From JAAAPF01 sp964481035 (GTDB lineage Bacteria > Pseudomonadota > Alphaproteobacteria > Geminicoccales > Geminicoccaceae): 18,585 nucleotides of DNA. Below the pieces are notes generated by a model, which saw only the letters and a list, made by a program, of their open reading frames with translations, had not been told where the DNA came from and ran no database searches. Both the position numbers and the translations under genes were made by a program. The stretch covers positions 1 through 18,585 of the forward strand of contig CAYZSE010000068.1 in the NCBI GenBank assembly GCA_964481035.1, written 5' to 3'. This document shows, one piece after another, positions 7,134 through 13,859 of this stretch (its first letter is position 1; every line of letters starts with the position of its first letter).

Positions 7134-8090
7134 ATGTCGACGTTTCAAGCCAAGCAGGCGGTACTCGCGGAAGCCGGCAACGACAACGGGAGCGTGCAGG
7201 CGCGCGATGGTCGCCAGCGCCTCGAGCCGTTTCCGCTCCATCCGGCGGAGTTCGACTTTCGCTCGCTCGGGCTCAATCATCTCGAGCTGAACTTCGAGGC
7301 GGAGATCGGGGCGCTGTGGATGCGATTCACGCATCCCGAGCGTCCTTGCTTCAGCTCCGGCCTCATCGGGGAGTTGCGGGAGGTCGTGGACCGCATGTGG
7401 GCATGCGGGCGTCTCGGTCTCGAGCCCGAGGGCTTCCGCTACCTCGTGCGCGCCTCCAATCGGCCGGGCGTGTGGTGCTACGGCGGCGATCTCGCGCTCT
7501 TCGTCGACTGCATTCGCCGCGGCGACGCCGACACGCTGCGCAGCTACGCGCACCGCTGCGTCGAGCTCGTCTATCGCAACTATCGCAGCTTCGACCTGCC
7601 GATCACGACCGTCGGTCTTGTCGCCGGCGATGCGCTCGGTGGCGGCTTCGAGTCGCTGCTCTCCGACGACATCATCATCGCCGAGCGCGGCGTCCGCATG
7701 GGCCTGCCCGAGATCCTGTTCAATCTCTTCCCCGGGATGGGCGCCTACACCTTCCTCGCGCGCAAGCTCGGCGCCGGGCTCGCCCGGCGGATGATCACCT
7801 CGGGCGAGCTGTTCACTGCGGAGCAGCTCTACGAGATGGGCGTCGTCGACGTGCTCGCGGCGCCCGGCGAGGCAGAGGCAACGCTCCGCCAGTTCATCGC
7901 CAAGAACGGCCGCCGCCGACGCACGCTCGACATCTTGCGCGACGTCGATCGCCGGACCCACGAAATCACCCTCCAAGAGCTCATCGACGTCACCGATCTG
8001 TGGGTCGAGCGTGCGCTGGAGCTCGAGCCGATGGACCTGCGCAAGATGGAGCGTCTCGCGCAGAGCCAGACCAGGCAGCTCGCTAGCTGA
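7134..8090 (+). CDS. rpfF: RpfF-like DSF synthase (crotonase superfamily)
   Basis: Predicted synthase of a diffusible signal factor, a cis-2-unsaturated fatty acid made from acyl-ACP by dehydration and thioester cleavage. The 318-residue product has the crotonase fold with RpfF-specific signatures: CYGGDLALF (about 115-123), YAHRCVELV (about 138-146), DALGGGFESLLS (166-177), RGVRMGLPEILFNLFPGMGAY (split, about 185-205) and FTAEQLYEMGVVD (about 227-239). Glu173 and Glu193 are 20 residues apart, exactly like the catalytic pair Glu141/Glu161 of Xanthomonas RpfF. An N-terminal extension of about 30 residues explains the greater length than the roughly 289-residue Xanthomonas protein. The start at 7134 is supported by AGAGG (7122-7126). 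It is convergent with the rpfC-like kinase, overlapping by eight bases. An ordinary enoyl-CoA hydratase is unlikely given the specific motifs. No rpfB-like ligase is in the window. Confidence 0.88.
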   Translation: MSTFQAKQAVLAEAGNDNGSVQARDGRQRLEPFPLHPAEFDFRSLGLNHLELNFEAEIGALWMRFTHPERPCFSSGLIGELREVVDRMWACGRLGLEPEGFRYLVRASNRPGVWCYGGDLALFVDCIRRGDADTLRSYAHRCVELVYRNYRSFDLPITTVGLVAGDALGGGFESLLSDDIIIAERGVRMGLPEILFNLFPGMGAYTFLARKLGAGLARRMITSGELFTAEQLYEMGVVDVLAAPGEAEATLRQFIAKNGRRRRTLDILRDVDRRTHEITLQELIDVTDLWVERALELEPMDLRKMERLAQSQTRQLAS

Positions 8091-10512
8091 CCCGGTGCAC
8101 CTTCGCCGACGGCGGCGTTTCGCCCGCGTCCCGTTCCGCCATGAGCGCCGACGATGCCGCGGCGAACGCGGCGTCGAGGTGCACACCCAGCGTCACCGCG
8201 CCCGCGCGCAGCTCCTCCTCGCCGAGCGACTTGGCCGACAGGCATTGCTCGAACAGCGCCGTCGCGCCCAGATGCGTCGCCGAGCTGCGCAGCGCGTGGG
8301 CGGCATCACGAAATCGCCCGACGTCGCCCGACGCCGCGGCGTCCTTGATCTCGGCGATCAGTGCCCGGCCGTCGGCGATGAAGCCGTCGATGATCTCGCG
8401 CACGAAGTCGTCGTCGTCGCCGAGCTCGCGCAGCATGGCGATGCGGCGGCGATCGAGCACCGCCGCCCCCGTCGCATCGGACCCGGGCGCAATCGCTTCC
8501 GGCTCGTCGGGTCGCTCCGCTCGGTCGTGCAGCGCCGCGAGCAGTCGCGTCCCGTCCACGGGCTTGGTGAGGAAGCTGTCGAACCCGGCGGCGAGGCAAG
8601 CGTCCCGCGCGCCGGTGGTTGCGTCTGCGGTCAGGGCCACGAGGCGCGGTCGCTGGCCCGAGCGGCTCAAACCGCGCGCCACGGCGAGGCCGCCCATGCC
8701 CGGCATGTTCAGGTCGAGAACGACGACGTCGAAGAAGGCCCGGTCCAATTCGCGCAAGACCGCCTCGCCGCTGTCGACGACGACCGCACGATGGCCGGCG
8801 CGCGTCAGCAGGCGCGCGATGACCTGCTGGTTGATGCGATGATCGTCGGCGACGAGGACGTCGAGCGAGCGTTCGCTGCCGTGTACGCGCCGCTCGGCCG
8901 CATCGCCGTCCGCCTCGTCGACAACGACGAGCGCGGCGCGGACAGCTCGCCGGATCTGGGCCACGGAGGCCTCCTCGGGTAGCACCACGAGCGCCTCCGG
9001 CGCCGCCGTCGCTCGGCCCCAGAGCACGAGGTCTCGGCCGTGTCGCTCGATGGGATCGCGCGGCGGTTCGGGTTGGCACCACAGATCCACGACCATGGGC
9101 GAGGCAAACCCCGCCTCGGCGATTTGGTCCGCAGCGACGTGCCGCAGATGTGCAGCGGCCAAGGTTTCCGCCTGGGCCGGGGTCGGCTCACCGTGGACGA
9201 TGACGAGCGCTTCGGGCGCCGGCGGAAGATCGCCGAGGCCGGTGACGGGCAGCCGCACCTCGAAGCGCGTCCCGCGGTCGACCTCGCTCGACAGGCGAAC
9301 AGCGCCGCCATAGGCGTCGACCAGTCGCTTCACGATGGCGAGCCCGAGACCGCTGCCGCCGTGGCGACGGGTGGTGGTCTCGTCGACCTGCGTGAAGCTC
9401 TCAAAGATCCGGTCATGGGCGGCCGGTGGAATGCCACAGCCCGTGTCGGTGACCGAGATCTCGAGGGCCGCGCTGCCGCGCGGGCGAACGACGGCCGCCT
9501 GGATTCGCACCTCGCCGCGCTCGGTGAACTTGACGGCGTTGGCGACCAGGTTGATGAGGATTTGCTGGAGGGCGCGCTTCGGCCCGACCACCTCCGCCGG
9601 CAGGTCGGGGTCGAGCCGCAAGGACAGCGCCAGCCCCTTGGTTCGAGCGCTGTAGCCCAGCATGTCACGGATCTCGTGCAGCAGGCGATGGACGTCGAAC
9701 CGCTCGATCTCGCTAGGCGCGGCACCCGCCTCGATGCGGGCGAGATCGAGGATATCCTCGATCATGCTCAAGAGTGCGGAACCCGCGGTGTGAACGGTCC
9801 GCGTCATGTCACGTTGGTCGGCCGCGAGGCGGGTGCCGCGCAGAAGATCGGTCATGCCGAGAATGGCGTGCAGCGGCGTCCGCAACTCGTGGCTCATCGT
9901 CGCGAGGAACCGCGACTTGGCCTCGCTCGAGGCTTCGGCCCGCCGGCGCGCGTCGTGCAGGTGGCGCAGCAACCGGTAGCAGTAGCCCGGGATGAGAACG
10001 AGGCCGAGGATCAGGCCGATGCCGAACGCGCCTTTGGTCTGCCAGAACGGGTGGAGGAGCACCAGCGGGGCGAACAGCGCGACCGAGATCACCGCGGAGC
10101 CGAGCAGATGCCTCGGACCGTAACGAAAGCCATGGCCGAGCGTGACCCACAGGAGCAGCGGGTAGAGCAAGGCCATCGGCTCGCCGCCGACGGCCATGGC
10201 CAGCACGATGGCCGCGTGATCGATGACCATCCAGACCGCACGGCGCACGTGCCTGACCGCAGGGTCCGCCACGATCCAGAAGAAATGCAGGCACGACACC
10301 GCGACGATCACGTAGCCGACCTGGGGCACCGTCGGTATCCACCAGGGCGTGGCTGGCGGGCGGTCCATGGGCACGAGGGTCGCGTAGAGGAGCAGGAGAC
10401 TGACGATGGCAAGGCGGATGAGCGCCTGCTCGTGCTCGGTGTCGCCGCGGTCGGAGAGCCGCGAGCGGACCCGGCGCCAGCCCTCGTCCAGCGTCCGGAT
10501 CAAGGTGCCCAC
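8083..10512 (-). CDS. rpfC: RpfC-like hybrid sensor histidine kinase (TM-HisKA-HATPase-REC-HPt)
   Basis: Predicted DSF receptor kinase of 809 residues. The N-terminus (RLSDRGDTEHEQALIRL, about 18-34) and the membrane region (GEPMALLYPLLLWVTLGHG then FRYG, about 110-132) closely resemble Xanthomonas RpfC as I remember it. There are five or six hydrophobic segments between about 30 and 180. HisKA follows with phospho-acceptor His208 (MSHELRTPLH), HATPase with the N-box (NLVANAVKF, about 321-329), DTGCGIP (356-362) and GGSGLGLAIV (385-394). The receiver (about 549-665) has Asp556/557, acceptor Asp600, Thr628 and Lys650. The C-terminal HPt has His739 (AHALRSSATHLGA). All phosphorelay residues are intact. 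Residues 425-545 look like a degenerate extra receiver. The start is GTG (10510-10512) with no clear ribosome site; it lies 16 bases after the regulator's stop, so it is probably translated from the same operon. Confidence 0.9.
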   Translation of the reverse strand: MGTLIRTLDEGWRRVRSRLSDRGDTEHEQALIRLAIVSLLLLYATLVPMDRPPATPWWIPTVPQVGYVIVAVSCLHFFWIVADPAVRHVRRAVWMVIDHAAIVLAMAVGGEPMALLYPLLLWVTLGHGFRYGPRHLLGSAVISVALFAPLVLLHPFWQTKGAFGIGLILGLVLIPGYCYRLLRHLHDARRRAEASSEAKSRFLATMSHELRTPLHAILGMTDLLRGTRLAADQRDMTRTVHTAGSALLSMIEDILDLARIEAGAAPSEIERFDVHRLLHEIRDMLGYSARTKGLALSLRLDPDLPAEVVGPKRALQQILINLVANAVKFTERGEVRIQAAVVRPRGSAALEISVTDTGCGIPPAAHDRIFESFTQVDETTTRRHGGSGLGLAIVKRLVDAYGGAVRLSSEVDRGTRFEVRLPVTGLGDLPPAPEALVIVHGEPTPAQAETLAAAHLRHVAADQIAEAGFASPMVVDLWCQPEPPRDPIERHGRDLVLWGRATAAPEALVVLPEEASVAQIRRAVRAALVVVDEADGDAAERRVHGSERSLDVLVADDHRINQQVIARLLTRAGHRAVVVDSGEAVLRELDRAFFDVVVLDLNMPGMGGLAVARGLSRSGQRPRLVALTADATTGARDACLAAGFDSFLTKPVDGTRLLAALHDRAERPDEPEAIAPGSDATGAAVLDRRRIAMLRELGDDDDFVREIIDGFIADGRALIAEIKDAAASGDVGRFRDAAHALRSSATHLGATALFEQCLSAKSLGEEELRAGAVTLGVHLDAAFAAASSALMAERDAGETPPSAKVHRVS

Positions 10513-10528
10513 GCCGGCCGCACCCGGT

Positions 10529-12760
10529 TCACCGGCGCTTCGGCAGCGCGATCACCGGCGCCGCGGGCCGCGTCGTGAGGAAGCGCGTTTCGAACGCCGT
10601 CGCCGCCAGCGGTGGGCTGAAGAACATCCCTTGCACCGCGTCGCAGCCGATGTCGCGCAAGATGTCCACCTGCTCCGCCGTCTCGACGCCCTCGGCGATC
10701 ACCTGCATCTGCAGCTTGTGGCAGAGCTGCACGATGCCCTCGACGATCGAGCGGTCGTCGCGGCTGGTGGCCAGGTTGCTGATGAAGCTCTGGTCGATCT
10801 TAAGCTTCGAGACCGGCAGGCGGCGGACGTAGGAGAGAGAAGAATAGCCCGTGCCGAAGTCGTCGAGCGACAGCGTCACCCCGAGGGCGCAGAGCCGGTG
10901 CAGGCTCTCCAGCGCGGTTTCGGTGTGGTCGATGACCGACGTCTCCGTCAGCTCGAGCTCGACGCAGGACGGATCGACCCCGGTGTCCTTGAGGATGCGC
11001 TCGACCGTCAGCTCCAGCCCGGGGACGCGGAATTGCGCCGGCGAGATGTTGATGGCGACGCGCGCGGGAAAGCCGCGCCTGTGCCAGCCCTGCAGCTCGG
11101 CCAGCGCACCCGCCATGACCAGGTTCGAGAGCGCGCCGATGAGGCCGAGCTCCTCGCAGAGCCCGATGAACTCGCCCGGAAGCACCAGGCCTTGGCGCGG
11201 ATGCTGCCAGCGGACGAGGACCTCGGAGCCGACCAGGCTCTCGTCGGCGAGCGCGATCTGCGGCTGGTAGTGGAGGACGAACTGGCCGCGGGCAAGGGCG
11301 TCGCGCAGCTCGCGCTCCATCGCCAAGAGCCGCGACGCCGTCGCGTTCATGTCCTGGGCGTAGAAGCGGTAGCCGTCGCGGCCGGCGGCCTTGGCCCGAT
11401 ACATGGCTAGCTCGGCCTTGCGGGTGATCTGGTCGGCGCTACGCCCGTCGCGTGGCATCAGCGCGATACCGAAGCTGGCGCCCGAGTGGATCTCCTGGCC
11501 GCGGATCATGAACGGCTGCTCGAAGGCCTCGCGCAGGCGCATGACGAGATCCACGGCGTCGTCGACGCGGCCGAGTTCGGTCGCGAGGATGGCGAACTCG
11601 TCGCCGCCCAGCCGCGCGAGGGTGTCGCCTTCGCGCAGGCGTCGGGCCAGCCGCTGCGCGACGCCGAGCAGGAGCTCGTCGCCGAAGCTGTGGCCGAACA
11701 CGTCGTTGATGCTCTTGAAGCGGTCGAGATCGAGCAGGACGAAGGCCGAGATGTCGTGACTTCGCAGCGCTCGCGCGCCCTCCTGCTGCAGGCGGTCCAA
11801 GAGCCGGTCGCGATTGACCAGCCCGGTCAGCCGGTCGCGATGGCGCGCCTCGCGCAGCTGCTCCTCCACCTTGCGGATGTCGGTGATGTCGACCGCGGCG
11901 CTCACGACCTCGACGACTTGGCCGGCGGCGTCGAAGATCGGTGATCGGGTGGTGAGCAGCAGGCGTCGGTTCCCCTCGGCGTCGACCGCCTCTTGCTCGG
12001 TCGCCGCCAGGGGCAAGCCCGTGTCGAACACCTTGGCATTGAGCAGGCTCTCCTGATCGGCGCCGTCGGCGGCGTTCCCAGACGGCTTCGGGCGCCGCAC
12101 GGCCTCGTCCCCGAAGAGGACACGCCAGGTCTGGTTGGCGAGGGTGATCTTGCCGTCCCGGTCGACGGCGTGCACGGCCGCGGGCACGTGGTCGATCAGG
12201 CGGTACCATTGCGCTTGGCGCTCGGCGCTGCGCGAGCGGTCGTCCTCGAGGGTCGCGGCCAGCGACTTGGCGCGATCCTCCAGCAGCTTCTGCTGCCGGC
12301 GCAAGGTCAACAGGTTGCGTGCTCGCGCTCGGAACTCCAAGTGATCGACGGGGCTAAGCAGAAAGTCGGTGGCCCCGGCCTCGAGCGCGCGATAACAGTA
12401 GTCGCGGTCCTCGTAGACGGTGATGACGATAATCGGCGTCTCGTCGCCGCCCGGAAGCGCGCGAAAGGCCGAGATGAAGGCGGCACCATCCATCTGCGGC
12501 ATCTTGTAGTCGGTGATGATGAGGTCCGGCAGGGCGGCGACCGCGGCGTCGAGCGCGTCCACGGGGTTGGCGAACGTCTGCACGTGCAGGCCTTCCTCGA
12601 CCGAGGCGGCGAGGCGGGTCAGGATGTTGCGGTTGGTGATGCGGTCATCGATAACGAACACCCGCGCGACCGCGCCGCCACCGCTTCGCGTGATCAGCTC
12701 CGATGCCAAACGGCCCCTCGCGTGTCGCTCGCCATGATCCCAAATACACACCCTAGGCAT
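10529..12760 (-). CDS. Response regulator with REC-PAS-GGDEF-EAL domains (c-di-GMP turnover)
   Basis: Likely output partner of the RpfC-like kinase, making and/or degrading c-di-GMP. From the ATG at 12758-12760 it has 743 residues. REC (about 32-155) has Asp39/40, phospho-acceptor Asp84 and Thr114, but the usual Lys is Ser136 (FLLSPVD). A linker helix follows, then PAS (about 188-298). GGDEF (about 305-465) has the motif at 385-389 and an RxxD inhibitory site at 376-379. EAL (about 475-730) carries EVL (513-515), Asn571, ELTE (603-606), DDFGTG (633-638), Lys654, Glu690 and QG (710-711), so both catalytic domains look complete. The start is uncertain: the frame stays open to 12922, but that part overlaps the Nudix gene. 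GAAGG lies four bases before the chosen ATG, and a TTG about 17 codons downstream is another option. The REC is RpfG-like, the output is not. Confidence 0.88.
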   Translation of the reverse strand: MPRVCIWDHGERHARGRLASELITRSGGGAVARVFVIDDRITNRNILTRLAASVEEGLHVQTFANPVDALDAAVAALPDLIITDYKMPQMDGAAFISAFRALPGGDETPIIVITVYEDRDYCYRALEAGATDFLLSPVDHLEFRARARNLLTLRRQQKLLEDRAKSLAATLEDDRSRSAERQAQWYRLIDHVPAAVHAVDRDGKITLANQTWRVLFGDEAVRRPKPSGNAADGADQESLLNAKVFDTGLPLAATEQEAVDAEGNRRLLLTTRSPIFDAAGQVVEVVSAAVDITDIRKVEEQLREARHRDRLTGLVNRDRLLDRLQQEGARALRSHDISAFVLLDLDRFKSINDVFGHSFGDELLLGVAQRLARRLREGDTLARLGGDEFAILATELGRVDDAVDLVMRLREAFEQPFMIRGQEIHSGASFGIALMPRDGRSADQITRKAELAMYRAKAAGRDGYRFYAQDMNATASRLLAMERELRDALARGQFVLHYQPQIALADESLVGSEVLVRWQHPRQGLVLPGEFIGLCEELGLIGALSNLVMAGALAELQGWHRRGFPARVAINISPAQFRVPGLELTVERILKDTGVDPSCVELELTETSVIDHTETALESLHRLCALGVTLSLDDFGTGYSSLSYVRRLPVSKLKIDQSFISNLATSRDDRSIVEGIVQLCHKLQMQVIAEGVETAEQVDILRDIGCDAVQGMFFSPPLAATAFETRFLTTRPAAPVIALPKRR

Positions 12761-12797
12761 AAAACCTTCGAGATAAAAGCCTCCGCGAATGCCATCG

Positions 12798-12819
12798 CAT
12801 GCCGAGAGGCCGTAGCATG
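12798..12819. promoter_or_regulatory. Inverted repeat between the divergent response-regulator and Nudix genes
   Basis: CATGC (12798-12802) and GCATG (12815-12819) flank a 12-base spacer inside the 88-base gap between the regulator start (12760) and the Nudix start (12849). Promoters for both directions must lie here or slightly inside the genes. The arms are only five bases, so chance is a real possibility; no factor is recognised. Confidence 0.25.
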
Positions 12820-12848
12820 TGGGCGCGCCCCCTGGTCGCGAGGCTCGG

Positions 12849-13280
12849 ATGGATGAGCCCGCGCGGCGTCCGCTGGTCGGTGTCGGCGGCGTCGTCTGGC
12901 GTGACGTGCGCGTCCTTCTCATCCGCCGACGGCACCCGCCGCTGCGCGGGCAATGGAGCCTGCCGGGCGGTCGTCAGGAATGGGGCGAGACGGTGACCGA
13001 AGCGCTGCGGCGGGAGGTCTTCGAGGAGACCGCCATGCGCCTCGGCCCGCTGCACCTCGTCGCCGTCGTCGATCGGATCGATCGCGGGCCCGGCGGAAGT
13101 GTGGAGCGTCATTATACCCTCGTCGACTATACCGCCGAGGCCCTGCCCGGCGAGCCAACGACGGGCAGCGACGCGCTCGAGGTCGCCTGGTTCGAGCTGA
13201 CCGCGCTGCCGCAGCTCGGCTTGTGGCCGGCGACGCTCGAGGTCATCGAGGCGGCACGGCACCTGCGTCCGGCCGGTTGA
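12849..13280 (+). CDS. Nudix hydrolase
   Basis: A small hydrolase that cleaves a nucleoside diphosphate linked to another group, with Mg2+ or Mn2+; the substrate cannot be read from the sequence. The 143-residue protein carries the Nudix box at about 41-64: G, five residues, E47, seven residues, then REVFEET. The metal-binding REVFEE core is intact, but the Gly that normally follows two residues later is Ala62 (EETAM). A typical beta-strand start (PLVGVGGVVW) and the WSLPGG turn precede it. The ATG at 12849 has GAGG (12840-12843) upstream; a GTG at 12819 would extend it by ten residues of poor match. It is divergent from the c-di-GMP regulator and convergent with the XRE gene, nine bases away. 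General ADP-ribose or housecleaning activity is possible. Confidence 0.9.
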   Translation: MDEPARRPLVGVGGVVWRDVRVLLIRRRHPPLRGQWSLPGGRQEWGETVTEALRREVFEETAMRLGPLHLVAVVDRIDRGPGGSVERHYTLVDYTAEALPGEPTTGSDALEVAWFELTALPQLGLWPATLEVIEAARHLRPAG

Positions 13281-13292
13281 GCCGCCGGCTCA
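13278..13292. terminator. Possible bidirectional hairpin between convergent Nudix and XRE genes
   Basis: TGAGCC (13278-13283), GCC, GGCTCA (13287-13292) forms a six-base-pair stem that spans the Nudix stop codon and the end of the XRE gene. It is symmetric and so could act on both strands, but there is no T tract on either side; it may equally be coincidental. Confidence 0.3.
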
Positions 13293-13742
13293 CTCCCCCG
13301 CGGCCGGCAGGCGTTCATCGTCGCCACCGTTCGACAGCGCGCGCGCCAGATTGCAGAGGGCGTCTTGGTGCTTACGGTTGTTGATGGCTGCAAAGTTGCG
13401 GGCGAGCTCGAGCAGCATCCGCTGCTGCGGCAGCATCTCGGCACGCGGCTGCTCCTCGCCGGCGCCGACCACGTCCTGGTAGAAGTAGGCGACGTCGACG
13501 CCGAGCGCTTCGGCGATCTGGTAGAGGCGGCCGGCGGAGATGCGGTTGATGGCGGTCTCGTACTTGTGCGCCTGCTGATAGGTGACACCGATCAGCTCGG
13601 CCATTTGCTGCTGGGTCAGCCCGAGCATGATGCGGCGCTGGCGGATCCGCATGCTGACGGCGCGGTCGACGTCGATGGCGCGGCTGCGCACCTTGTTCGC
13701 CGAGGAAGCGGATTCTTCGTGGAGACGTGCGACTGCGGACAT
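13290..13742 (-). CDS. XRE-family transcriptional regulator
   Basis: A 150-residue DNA-binding protein with a helix-turn-helix of the Cro/CI type at about 33-88. The motif RIRQRRIMLGLTQQQMAEL leads the first helices, and the recognition helix region is GVTYQQAHKYETAINRISA. The segment LYQIAEALGVDVAYFYQD is typical of HTH_3 domains in alphaproteobacterial regulators. The N-terminal 30 residues are polar and the C-terminal 60 residues have a short helical region (QQRMLLELARNFAAI) of unknown role; no ligand domain is recognisable. The ATG at 13740-13742 is the only good start, with GGGAA nearby. A palindrome ACTATGC-N8-GCATAGT lies about 70 bases upstream, which suggests self-regulation. It follows the acylase gene on the same strand with 117 bases between. 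Confidence 0.88.
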   Translation of the reverse strand: MSAVARLHEESASSANKVRSRAIDVDRAVSMRIRQRRIMLGLTQQQMAELIGVTYQQAHKYETAINRISAGRLYQIAEALGVDVAYFYQDVVGAGEEQPRAEMLPQQRMLLELARNFAAINNRKHQDALCNLARALSNGGDDERLPAAGE

Positions 13743-13808
13743 GGTGGTTCCCAGCTCGTTGTGTGCGCCGTGCGGGCGCTTCGATCGCTACAATTCGAGA
13801 TAAATACC

Positions 13809-13830
13809 ACTATGCCGCGAACAGCATAGT
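13809..13830. promoter_or_regulatory. Palindromic operator candidate upstream of the XRE regulator
   Basis: ACTATGC (13809-13815) and its perfect inverted copy GCATAGT (13824-13830) flank CGCGAACA. The stretch around it is AT-rich relative to the genes (for example TAAATA at 13801-13806), as expected for a promoter. The site is in the 117-base gap between the acylase stop and the XRE start. A 7-base perfect arm with an 8-base spacer is the usual geometry for a dimeric Cro/CI-type regulator, so autoregulation is the simplest reading; binding is inferred. Confidence 0.5.
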
Positions 13831-13859
13831 CCCTTTTTCGCGGTCAAGCGGAAGCCTCT

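Noticed and set aside
7134..8090. Ordinary enoyl-CoA hydratase for fatty acid degradation
   Set aside because: The RpfF-specific GGDLALF, LFPGMGAY and paired Glu motifs, and the adjacent RpfC-like kinase, fit a DSF synthase better.
8949..9080. Possible frameshift in the kinase between ATPase and receiver domains
   Set aside because: The frame stays open with normal codon use and the domains on both sides are in the same frame; the weakly conserved region is better read as a degenerate domain.
12761..12922. N-terminal extension of the response regulator to 12922
   Set aside because: It would overlap the Nudix gene start and remove the space for promoters; the added residues show no domain, and an ATG at 12760 has a usable ribosome site.
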